Source: Candidatus Bathyarchaeota archaeon B63
GTDB taxonomy: Archaea; Thermoproteota; Bathyarchaeia; Bathyarchaeales; DTEX01
Reading direction: 5' to 3'
Assembly: GCA_001593845.1 (NCBI GenBank)
Contig: LUCF01000081.1
Coordinates: 1-8,044 of the forward strand
Length of the DNA stretch: 8,044 bases
Shown here: piece after piece, positions 1-5,833 of the stretch
Layout of the letters: every line of letters starts with the position of its first letter
Position numbering within the stretch: the stretch's first letter is position 1
Notes under the pieces: generated by a model
Told to the model about the DNA's origin: nothing
The model's input: the letters and a program-made list of their open reading frames with translations, nothing else
Databases searched by the model: none
Translations under genes and position numbers: made by a program

Positions 1-356
1 CTGAGGAGGCCGGGGTCGTAATTGCGATGGAGAATCACGGCGGCATAACCTCAGAAGCCGATGATGTTATAAGAATAATCGAGGATGTCGGGTCTCCGTG
101 GCTGAGGGTTAACTTGGACCTAGGGAATTACAGGGGCCAGATCTACGAGGAGATCGAGAAGACCGTTCCCTACGCTGTTCATGTACACGCTAAGGTCTCA
201 GTGGCCAGAGAGATAAAGGTTGATTATCAAAGGGTGAAGCGAATGCTTGATCACGCCGGGTATAACGGGTTTCTCTCGATCGAGTATGAGGAGAAGGACG
301 ACCCGAAGAGGGGCGTACCCAGATTCGCCAAGTACCTTCAAGAGATATTTTCTTAG
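1..356 (+). CDS. Sugar phosphate isomerase/epimerase-like TIM-barrel protein (3' part)
   Basis: This is the C-terminal part of a gene whose start lies before the window. The reading frame is open from base 3 to the TAG at 354-356. The protein resembles the xylose-isomerase-like TIM-barrel family (AP endonuclease 2 superfamily), cytoplasmic enzymes that use a divalent metal to isomerise or epimerise sugars, inositols or related compounds. Four elements fit the usual metal-ligand pattern of late barrel strands: AMENHGG (Glu at 30-32), VNLDLGN (Asp at 117-119), VHVHAK (His at 180-188) and the closing LSIEYEEK (Glu at 282-284), which precedes a C-terminal helix. The barrel's first half is missing, so the substrate cannot be read. 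It lies 174 bases upstream of the oligosaccharyltransferase on the same strand. The family call is firm; a link to the glycan pathway is only suggested by position. Confidence 0.85.
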   Translation, partial: EEAGVVIAMENHGGITSEADDVIRIIEDVGSPWLRVNLDLGNYRGQIYEEIEKTVPYAVHVHAKVSVAREIKVDYQRVKRMLDHAGYNGFLSIEYEEKDDPKRGVPRFAKYLQEIFS

Positions 357-385
357 AGACGGCATTATGAGAAGCCGAGGGATGC

Positions 386-454
386 ATGGAGCTCTTCAAG
401 GTGCGGGGAGCCGCTCAGCTTGGACGTTTTTATGGAGAGAACGCGTCTTTCTAA
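386..454 (+). CDS. Doubtful 22-codon ORF or gene remnant in the 357-530 spacer
   Basis: A short frame opens with ATG at 386 and ends with TAA at 452-454. A purine-rich GAGGG (377-381) sits four bases before the ATG and could serve as a ribosome binding site. The peptide reads MELFKVRGAAQLGRFYGE then a few residues. Its VRG..QLGRFYGE pattern vaguely recalls the N-terminus of C45-type acyltransferases or peptidases (a G-x-P-x-E-x-G-x-x-x-G-type start), so it might be the stump of a lost gene. It could also be a chance frame. Nothing downstream continues the similarity. The rest of the 357-530 spacer shows only a weak A/T-rich promoter candidate. Confidence 0.2.
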   Translation: MELFKVRGAAQLGRFYGENASF

Positions 455-471
455 GCCGGAAGGGCCACCAT

Positions 472-483
472 AAACTAAATATG
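472..483 (+). promoter_or_regulatory. Possible archaeal TATA box for the oligosaccharyltransferase gene
   Basis: AAACTAAATATG is the most A/T-rich stretch in the 357-530 spacer. With initiation about 25 bases downstream, the transcript would begin near 500-508 and carry a leader of roughly 25 bases before the ATG at 531. AAAGGT at 523-528 is a purine-rich ribosome binding candidate, but it sits unusually close to the start codon (2 bases). The match to the archaeal BRE/TATA consensus is only fair. Confidence 0.25.
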
Positions 484-530
484 AGTCAGCATCGTTACCC
501 TTGAGTTAAGGCTGTTGGGAAGAAAGGTCA

Positions 531-2831
531 ATGAAGATAGGCATAACCCGCTTCCTGAGGAGAATCGTCCCCCTCCGTCCAGTGGTCTCACACTCCTCCC
601 TTCTGAGATGGTCCATCCTCACCCTGATCTTCATATTGGCCTTCACCCTGAGGCTCCTCCCGATTAGGTGGGGGTACTACCTAAACGGGTTCGATCCATA
701 CTTTCAATACCGCCAGACGAGATACATAGTCGAGAATGGGCTCTTCGGTGAGAAGGGCTGGGTTTCATGGCATGATTATCTGAGCTGGTACCCCTGGGGG
801 AATGAGATCCACCTCCGGGCATACCCAGGCCTCCCAGCCTTCGCCGCGGCGCTTTATATGGTCCTAGATATGTTGAATGTTCCCTTCACCCTCGGCCCAA
901 CCCTCGATCCACTGCAGTCAGATCCCATCTACGTCTTCTCCGTCATATTCCCGGTCGTAATGGGCTCCCTCACCTGCATCGCCATGTACTTCCTAGGAAG
1001 GGAGCTAGGCGGGGAGGCGGTTGGGATGCTCGCCGCCCTATTCCTGGCATTGGATAACTCTCACATCAGCCGGACCTCCCTTGGATTCTTCGACGACGAA
1101 TCAGTCGGGATCCCAAGCATCCTCCTCTTCATGATCTTCTTCAATAGGGCGATAGGTGAGGCCGGTTCCACCGTCAAGAGCCTCAGAGAGGCAATCCTCT
1201 CCTCTAGAACAGCATACGCGGTTGCGGCTGGTTTGATATTGGGCTACCTCACCGCCACATGGGGGGCTTCACGTTACATAATCACCTTGACAGCAGTCTT
1301 CGTCCTCGTCCTCTTGGTGATCGGCAGGTACTCCCCTCGCCTCCTCTCCTCTTATGCCATCACCTTCTCCATAGCTCTCTCGATAGCATCATCTATCCCG
1401 CGGCTGGGATCGAGATTCCCGCTCGATTTTCTGGGCACCCGTTTCATCTTTGAGTACGGGGTTCTTCCAGTCTACGGCGTCTTCTTCCTCCTCCTCTTCG
1501 CCGAGGCGAGCCGCCGAGCAGACACGAAGGCCAAGAGGCTCTATTACTTCACGGCTCTCGGGATCCTGCTAGCGATCATTTTCATTGTCCTCTGGATAAC
1601 TGGGAAGATCACGCCTCTGGGAGCGAAGTTCATGTCCGTCTTGAATCCGTCTATTCGCTTTGCGTATCCGCTCATAGAGTCCATCGCTGAGCATAGACCC
1701 TCCAATTGGCGGATGCTATACTATAATTTCGGGATTGGGGTCTTCTTCTTTCCGGTGGGACTCTACTTCGCGGCGATGATGGCGACGAATCTGGGCATAC
1801 TCGTCGTCATATATGGGTTGACATCCATCTTCTCCGCGAGCTCCATGATAAGGCTTACCATACTGATGTCTCCTCCCATCAGCCTCTTCTTCGCCCTAGC
1901 AATTGTTAGGATACTGAGGCCCTTCGCCCTTTCCTTAAAGGAGCCTGAGAGGCCCAGCCGGAGAAGAGAAAAGATGAGGAGGCCCTTCGGCAAGGAAGCA
2001 TCCGCAGCCGTGCTTCTGCTCATCTTCATCCTCCTGACGCTCGTCTACGTCATAGGAACGGACTTCGCCGCTCCCTCAGATCAAAGGATGGGGCCGAGAT
2101 TCTACGTCCATGCCTACTCACCCACAACGATAAGCAGTGGACATCTCTCTGTGAGGCCGCTGGGAACAGTCCGGGACTGGTTGAACGCTCTGATGTGGCT
2201 CAGGCTGAATACGCCTCCTTCTCCATCTAGGCCCGGTGAGGCTGGAACAATCGTTGCGAGCTGGTGGGACTATGGGTATTGGATTACGACGATAGCGAAT
2301 AGGTCGACCCTGGTCGATAACGGAACGTGGAACACAACTCAGATACAGCTGATAGGGCGGATGTTCATGTCAACCGAGGAGGAGGCGATCAAGATCCTCC
2401 GGAGATTCAACGTGACGCACGTCCTTGTCTTTACAACTTTCGATACTCAGGGAAGAATGGCTATGGTTGGAGGAGACCACATGAAATGGATGTGGATGGC
2501 TAAGATTCCAGGGTTAGACCCCACGTCCTTTGGGAACCTCACCGTCGGAGGGACATTGATACTCGGCTGGGACTGGATAGACTGGAATAGGAATGGACGC
2601 CCAGAGCGCGGGGAGATAATGCCGAACCTCAAGGGGCAGAATACAACCTTGTACAAGCTGATGACCTATGGAATGGAGATGACGATCCAGGGATTCTCAA
2701 GAATAGAGCTGAAATACTTCGAGAAGGCATACTTCTCTCAGGAGGAGAGATTTCCACATCCCGCCCCCGGAACTCAATACGTCGCCCTCGTCTGCATCTA
2801 CAAAATCAATTATCCCCAGGAATCTGATTAA
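531..2831 (+). CDS. aglB: Archaeal dolichyl-phosphooligosaccharide-protein glycotransferase (STT3/AglB family)
   Basis: Single-subunit oligosaccharyltransferase that moves a lipid-linked glycan to Asn in N-X-S/T sequons of exported proteins on the outer face of the cytoplasmic membrane. The 766 residues show the family order: about a dozen hydrophobic membrane segments (residues ~28-510), then a soluble C-terminal domain. Visible motifs are GFDPYF (first acidic motif, Asp55), FFDDE (second acidic motif, 188-190), SIAEHRPSNW (external loop 5, Glu387; compare the eukaryotic SVSEHQP motif), SMIRL (Arg441), the signature WWDYG (578-582) that binds the sequon +2 residue, and a DK motif DxxKxxxM (Asp649, Lys652, Met656). 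The DK form matches eukaryotic STT3 and many archaeal AglB. The protein carries several N-X-T sequons of its own in the C-terminal domain. The only plausible start is ATG 531, before the first membrane helix. The gene looks intact. A regulator gene follows after 23 bases. Confidence 0.96.
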   Translation: MKIGITRFLRRIVPLRPVVSHSSLLRWSILTLIFILAFTLRLLPIRWGYYLNGFDPYFQYRQTRYIVENGLFGEKGWVSWHDYLSWYPWGNEIHLRAYPGLPAFAAALYMVLDMLNVPFTLGPTLDPLQSDPIYVFSVIFPVVMGSLTCIAMYFLGRELGGEAVGMLAALFLALDNSHISRTSLGFFDDESVGIPSILLFMIFFNRAIGEAGSTVKSLREAILSSRTAYAVAAGLILGYLTATWGASRYIITLTAVFVLVLLVIGRYSPRLLSSYAITFSIALSIASSIPRLGSRFPLDFLGTRFIFEYGVLPVYGVFFLLLFAEASRRADTKAKRLYYFTALGILLAIIFIVLWITGKITPLGAKFMSVLNPSIRFAYPLIESIAEHRPSNWRMLYYNFGIGVFFFPVGLYFAAMMATNLGILVVIYGLTSIFSASSMIRLTILMSPPISLFFALAIVRILRPFALSLKEPERPSRRREKMRRPFGKEASAAVLLLIFILLTLVYVIGTDFAAPSDQRMGPRFYVHAYSPTTISSGHLSVRPLGTVRDWLNALMWLRLNTPPSPSRPGEAGTIVASWWDYGYWITTIANRSTLVDNGTWNTTQIQLIGRMFMSTEEEAIKILRRFNVTHVLVFTTFDTQGRMAMVGGDHMKWMWMAKIPGLDPTSFGNLTVGGTLILGWDWIDWNRNGRPERGEIMPNLKGQNTTLYKLMTYGMEMTIQGFSRIELKYFEKAYFSQEERFPHPAPGTQYVALVCIYKINYPQESD

Positions 2832-2854
2832 TTTTTATTTGATGTTGAGAAGAA

Positions 2855-3397
2855 TTGATCCCTCGAAGAAGGGTGACTGAAGAATTGGAGGAGACCGTGA
2901 CCCTAACCGTCAGGGTGCCCCGCAGCCTCTACGCCGAGCTGGCTCTCCGCATACCGGAAGGGGAGAGAAGCACCTTCATAAGAGAGGCGCTGATGGAGAA
3001 GCTCCAGAGAACTCCAAGCGCGGATAAGCTCATAGAGCTCCAGAAGAGAATTCAGAGGCTAGAGGAGGAGATCTCCCGCATAAAGAACTCTCTCGCAGAT
3101 CTTGAGATCCTAACCTTCACCCGGGGCGAGGTGAACCCCCACGCCTTCTGCATAGACGAGATAGACCATAAGATCATCAACTACCTCATACATTACAGGG
3201 GAGCAACCACCTCGGAGATAGCCGAGGCCATAAAAGTTAACAGATGGCTCATACTCAACAGGCTGAAGAGGATCAGATCAAAGTCGAAGAGACAGCTCGG
3301 AAAGCCCATAGTCGAGTACCACGCGGGGCAAAAAGCCGGAAAAATAAAAGCATGGTGGCTAAACGAAGAAATAGCAGAAGAACAAATAGAGGCATGA
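2855..3397 (+). CDS. Predicted transcription factor: ribbon-helix-helix, coiled coil, winged helix
   Basis: A 180-residue soluble protein with three visible parts. Residues ~14-50 (TVTLTVRVPRSLYAEL, then a helix with STFIREALMEKL) match a ribbon-helix-helix (CopG/MetJ/Arc-like) DNA-binding dimer unit. Residues ~54-88 form a heptad-like, charged coiled coil. Residues ~102-170 (DEIDHKIINYL, TTSEIAEAIKVNRWLILNRLKRI, then a basic wing ending KAWWLN) look like a winged helix-turn-helix. It probably binds DNA as a dimer or tetramer; its targets are unknown. No ATG is in frame: a TGA at 2846-2848 closes the frame, leaving TTG 2855 (weak TGAG five bases before) or GTG 2873. I prefer TTG. The upstream ATG at 2842 is in another frame and ends after 12 codons. 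The gene lies 23 bases after aglB on the same strand, so co-transcription is plausible. Confidence 0.82.
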   Translation: MIPRRRVTEELEETVTLTVRVPRSLYAELALRIPEGERSTFIREALMEKLQRTPSADKLIELQKRIQRLEEEISRIKNSLADLEILTFTRGEVNPHAFCIDEIDHKIINYLIHYRGATTSEIAEAIKVNRWLILNRLKRIRSKSKRQLGKPIVEYHAGQKAGKIKAWWLNEEIAEEQIEA

Positions 3398-3412
3398 ACA
3401 GAGAAGTATAAT

Positions 3413-3511
3413 GGGCCCGTGGCCCAGCCAGGAGAAAGGCGCCGAGTCGCCATGCGACGCGTAGGCCTCCGGAGCCGGAGATCCTGGGTTCAAATCCCAG
3501 CGGGCCCGCCA
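3413..3511 (+). tRNA. tRNA-Arg (anticodon CCG), interrupted by an intron
   Basis: After removal of bases 3445-3464 the gene folds into a full cloverleaf of 76 bases plus an encoded CCA. The acceptor stem is GGGCCCG (3413-3419) with CGGGCCC (3501-3507), perfectly paired. The D stem is GCCC (3422-3425) with AGGC (3437-3440), with one C-A mismatch. The anticodon stem is 3442-3444 plus 3465-3466, paired with 3474-3478. The anticodon loop is 3467-3473 with CCG at 3469-3471, reading CGG (Arg). The T stem is CTGGG/CCCAG with loop TTCAAAT. The discriminator is G3508 and CCA is 3509-3511. The gene starts 15 bases after the regulator's stop codon, and no convincing TATA box lies about 25 bases upstream, so it may be transcribed with the upstream genes. 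Confidence 0.95.
3445..3464 (+). other. 20-nt tRNA intron at non-canonical position 29/30 (bulge-helix-bulge)
   Basis: The insertion splits the 5' strand of the anticodon stem between tRNA positions 29 and 30, not the usual 37/38. It folds as a relaxed bulge-helix-bulge. The intron hairpin GTCGC (3446-3450)/GCGAC (3454-3458) closes a CAT loop. The 5' bulge is 3443-3445. A 4-bp helix pairs 3439-3442 with 3459-3462 (three G-C type pairs and one G-U). The 3' bulge is 3463-3465. Cutting after the second base of each 3-base bulge removes exactly 3445-3464 and restores a 5-bp anticodon stem. The outer exon helix is weak (one G-C pair). Because G3444 equals G3464, a one-base shift would give the same mature tRNA. 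Confidence 0.88.
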
Positions 3512-3630
3512 AATTTTAGGGCTGAATCCAATATAGATTTCTGAGAATTTATGCTTCTTTAATATGCTGGGCATACGAGGTCTTGCAGGTGTGAAGGTCG
3601 CTGTTCAGAATCCTTGTTGAGTCTTTTTGC

Positions 3631-5331
3631 CTATCGACGTCTAAGCCTGAGCAAAGCGACAGCGACTGCAATAGCTATTATTATGATGCCTATGATTATG
3701 TATGTCCATGGGAACTCCGCCGGGATTGCATAAGAGAGTTGGGAGCTTGATTTCTGGTTTGAACTCTCGTCGAAGGCCTCGACTAGGAATATGACCCTTG
3801 TCCCCGGCTTCTGCCCCGGTATAACCCCCTCATAGAGGTCGTCTCCCTTATATGTCATTCTGATTCTTTCCCATGTCTGTCCATTATCTGTGGAGTATCT
3901 CAGCGTGACGTTCTTTATCCCGCTCTGGATGACTCCGCTCTCAACCACCACGGCTGAGACCTTCACATCCTCATCCGCCTTGACTTCCTCCGGCTTCGGG
4001 GTTTGCGTAACATCCAGTATTAAGGGCGGGGTCTCATCTGGAAGGACTGTTGTCTCTTTAAGTAGAGCCATAATCTTGAACATACTGCCAGTCACTTTAT
4101 TCAATATATTTAAGGCGAATCCTACTGTTAATCCGGTATCCTTGGACCATCCTATCGTAAACTCGAAGTATACCTGATCGACTGTCCCATTCATGCTTGA
4201 CGCGACTGCCTTATGAGGACCTAACTGGAAATCAGTATCAAAGATCGTCAAATTAAGCCACGTCCCATTCTCCAGCAGAATAACCGGGATCTCCTCACCG
4301 ACCACCCCCTCCATCGGGCCCCACCAAAGTGAGCGGACGATCATGGGCTGCCCGATGTGCTGGATAAAGACGCGGTGGATTAGGTCCTGCCATCCACGAT
4401 TTATGTCCTCTAAGGTTGTGAGGTTGGTTGACTTATCATATATAACGGCGTAAGTAAGATTCCAGTTCGGCGTTGTCCATGTCGAGTTGACCATAACCCC
4501 CTTGACCGTATATCTGGAGACGGTCATGTTTATACGTAAAGGCGAGGGCACCGTTGCGTTCCACAATATGCTGCCTATATACTGAGCGGACAGTCCGCCG
4601 TACGGTGCGGGCCGGGGAATCAGGGTAGTTACGCTTTCGAGGGTCAGCTCTACCTCGCGGATCGGGGAGGTCGCCCCTTCAGTCATATTCTTGATCCATC
4701 CCATGATCCTTGTGGTTATTCCTGTCTCCACATCCCAGTAGAGAATCACTCCAAGGTTTATGTCTGTTATGTTGAGGAGTGACTGGATGCATGTGAATGT
4801 CCCAGCGGGCACCGAGATTTGCGCATCGACGCTTTCCACTCTCAGGTTCAGTATTTCCCCTGTATGATTGAAGGCTGGTATCTCATCGCCTACGGAGAGC
4901 TTCGATAGATCGTAGGGGAACCACCATGGAGGCAACATCAGGTACGCGGATGGATAACCATGCATCTGATTCATGATTGGAGGCGGCCCTGCATCAGGCG
5001 GCTGGGGCAAGATGTAGCCGCTCGTCAAGTCATAGCTGGCTCTTCTGTTCTGCATAAAGCCGAGGGCCGGTACGCTTATGGCCTCGTTGACAGTGACAAT
5101 CCCATCGGAGACTTCGAGGACGAGGATATCAGTATATAAGTCTGTGGGCTCCGTTATCGCCTTGTCCCATCTAAGAATTTTACCCGCATACTTCAGAAGT
5201 AGGTTCTTATACGGCACATCCTCCTTGATCTCTATCTGCGCATACACACTATTGGTATATGCGCTATAAGCAAGGATTAGATTAGACAGCAATAAAATCA
5301 TCATTATTGAGCCTTTCAACTTCCCCTTCAT
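3631..5331 (-). CDS. Secreted, membrane-anchored, sequon-rich surface protein with Ig-like domain
   Basis: I do not recognise a named family for the whole protein. From ATG 5331 (566 residues) it has a basic n-region and hydrophobic core (residues 1-24) with likely signal cleavage after VYA (~31). A large extracellular region follows, including an element of the form VPAGTFTCIQS...YWDVETGI (~174-205) known from archaeal exported proteins. An Ig/fibronectin-like domain (~432-536: DETPPLILDV, GIKNVTLRYST, GTRVIFLVEA) comes next, then a membrane helix (~542-561) and a basic RLRRR tail inside the cell. It has 12 N-X-T sequons (Asn 155, 187, 215, 258, 268, 282, 291, 303, 355, 360, 381, 474) and no N-X-S, so it is a likely client of the oligosaccharyltransferase. 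GGAG at 5338-5341, six bases before ATG 5331, favours this start over GTG 5343 or ATG 5337. It lies 21 bases after the 49-residue ORF. Confidence 0.88.
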   Translation of the reverse strand: MKGKLKGSIMMILLLSNLILAYSAYTNSVYAQIEIKEDVPYKNLLLKYAGKILRWDKAITEPTDLYTDILVLEVSDGIVTVNEAISVPALGFMQNRRASYDLTSGYILPQPPDAGPPPIMNQMHGYPSAYLMLPPWWFPYDLSKLSVGDEIPAFNHTGEILNLRVESVDAQISVPAGTFTCIQSLLNITDINLGVILYWDVETGITTRIMGWIKNMTEGATSPIREVELTLESVTTLIPRPAPYGGLSAQYIGSILWNATVPSPLRINMTVSRYTVKGVMVNSTWTTPNWNLTYAVIYDKSTNLTTLEDINRGWQDLIHRVFIQHIGQPMIVRSLWWGPMEGVVGEEIPVILLENGTWLNLTIFDTDFQLGPHKAVASSMNGTVDQVYFEFTIGWSKDTGLTVGFALNILNKVTGSMFKIMALLKETTVLPDETPPLILDVTQTPKPEEVKADEDVKVSAVVVESGVIQSGIKNVTLRYSTDNGQTWERIRMTYKGDDLYEGVIPGQKPGTRVIFLVEAFDESSNQKSSSQLSYAIPAEFPWTYIIIGIIIIAIAVAVALLRLRRR

Positions 5332-5337
5332 CGTCAT

Positions 5338-5341
5338 CTCC
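5338..5341 (-). promoter_or_regulatory. Shine-Dalgarno GGAG that decides the start of the surface protein gene
   Basis: GGAG read on the minus strand lies six bases before ATG 5331. The two other in-frame starts, GTG 5343 and ATG 5337, overlap or abut this site and could not use it. Starting at 5331 also leaves a conventional lysine-rich signal-peptide n-region. Confidence 0.6.
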
Positions 5342-5352
5342 ACAGATTAATT

Positions 5353-5502
5353 CTATAATTTCCTATTAAACAGTTTGGGTCGGGTCTCAGTCCTTTCGAC
5401 TTCTCTAACGATCCCTTGTAATGCAGAGAAGAGAATGTAGTCATCATAAGTGAAATCTTTAGCGTCAATAAACGTAAGGCAGACCGATTTAACGCTGCAC
5501 AT
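5353..5502 (-). CDS. Hypothetical 49-residue protein, probably co-transcribed with the surface protein
   Basis: An ATG at 5502 opens 49 codons ending in TAG (5353-5355). GAGGT (5510-5514) lies seven bases before the ATG, a well-placed Shine-Dalgarno site. The product begins MCSVKSVCLTFIDAKDFTYD, continues with a hydrophobic stretch DYILFSALQGIV, and ends in a charged, basic tail (REVERTETRPKLFNRKL). It has two cysteines (residues 2 and 8), no signal peptide, and one predicted strand and one helix by eye. I do not recognise it. Its end is 21 bases before the surface protein's start, so the two could be one transcript. It could also be a fragment of a larger lost gene, since the neighbouring upstream sequence is a gene remnant. 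The amino-acid composition looks like real protein, but the length makes chance possible. Confidence 0.5.
   Translation of the reverse strand: MCSVKSVCLTFIDAKDFTYDDYILFSALQGIVREVERTETRPKLFNRKL
5364..5371 (-). promoter_or_regulatory. Possible TATA box (GTTTAATA) before the surface protein gene
   Basis: GTTTAATA on the minus strand, followed by another A/T-rich stretch (AAATTATAG), lies about 35 bases before ATG 5331. It would place initiation near 5342, just ahead of the Shine-Dalgarno site. It falls inside the last codons of the 49-residue ORF, so if that ORF is real this site may be only its coding sequence or an internal promoter. Confidence 0.2.
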
Positions 5503-5509
5503 ATTTTCA

Positions 5510-5514
5510 ACCTC
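5510..5514 (-). promoter_or_regulatory. Shine-Dalgarno GAGGT of the 49-residue ORF
   Basis: GAGGT on the minus strand, seven bases before ATG 5502. Its position is the main reason to treat the short frame as translated and to choose this ATG rather than the frame's upstream extension, which has no ATG back to the TGA that closes it. Confidence 0.45.
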
Positions 5515-5553
5515 GGTGACAGGCGACGTAATGTTCCTTCAGATTCGATATGT

Positions 5554-5833
5554 CTAATGCCCTCTCGGCGGGAAGGCTGTTGTAAATGCCCTCCAGTATT
5601 TTTCTTCATCGAACCGGATAATATCGGGGTTTACTCCTCTCATGACCCCATTATATGCCAGCATCCGCAGCGGCGTCAAGTAATAAATCGGAACCAGCGT
5701 CTCATCGATCTCCCCCGGCGTCCTTATGGCGTCTCCTGCAATCTCAGAGATTTCTTTATATCCATCCCTGCGCTCTCTGAATCTCCATTATTCTGTCCAT
5801 GTCCGAATTCGCGAGGAAAATATCGATTTGTGG
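5554..5833 (-). pseudogene. C-terminal remnant of a SIS-domain phosphosugar isomerase gene, frameshifted
   Basis: Translating both frames and joining them gives about 94 residues that resemble the end of SIS-domain sugar isomerases or GlmS-like isomerase domains. The first part (5833 to about 5776) reads PQIDIFLANSDMDRIMEIQ. After a frame change the second part reads RERRDGYKEISEIAGDAI, then ETLVPIYYLTPLRMLAY and NGVMRGVNPDIIRF, ending at TAG 5554-5556. The Glu-x-x-x-Pro-Ile....Pro-Leu-x-x-Leu-Ala-Tyr....Arg-Gly-x-x-Pro-Asp pattern is typical of the last SIS helix and tail. The frame changes within a CTCTCT tract (5773-5778; AG repeats on the coding strand), where loss of one AG pair or gain of one base would explain it. 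The N-terminal two thirds are absent, because the phosphohydrolase gene occupies the upstream bases. A sequencing error could cause the frameshift but not the missing N-terminus. Confidence 0.75.

Noticed and set aside
3193..3574. Three overlapping minus-strand frames across the tRNA, with peptides such as MAGPLGFEPRISGSG and RARWDLNPGSPAP
   Set aside because: These are the familiar false peptides obtained by translating a tRNA gene's complement. They overlap the tRNA and the regulator gene and have no start signals.
3512..3630. The 119-base convergent gap between the tRNA and the surface protein gene, checked for a second tRNA, a C/D box RNA and a terminator
   Set aside because: A CTGA pair and a TTCAGAATCC stretch hint at RNA elements, but no C box and no paired T stem can be formed. 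The T5 run at 3624-3628 has no stem before it, so no terminator is claimed.
5334..5609. A 91-codon minus-strand frame spanning the SIS remnant end and the 49-residue ORF
   Set aside because: It begins inside the SIS remnant without a ribosome binding site, and its composition is poor. The 49-residue frame in the same region has a well-placed GAGGT and a better protein pattern.
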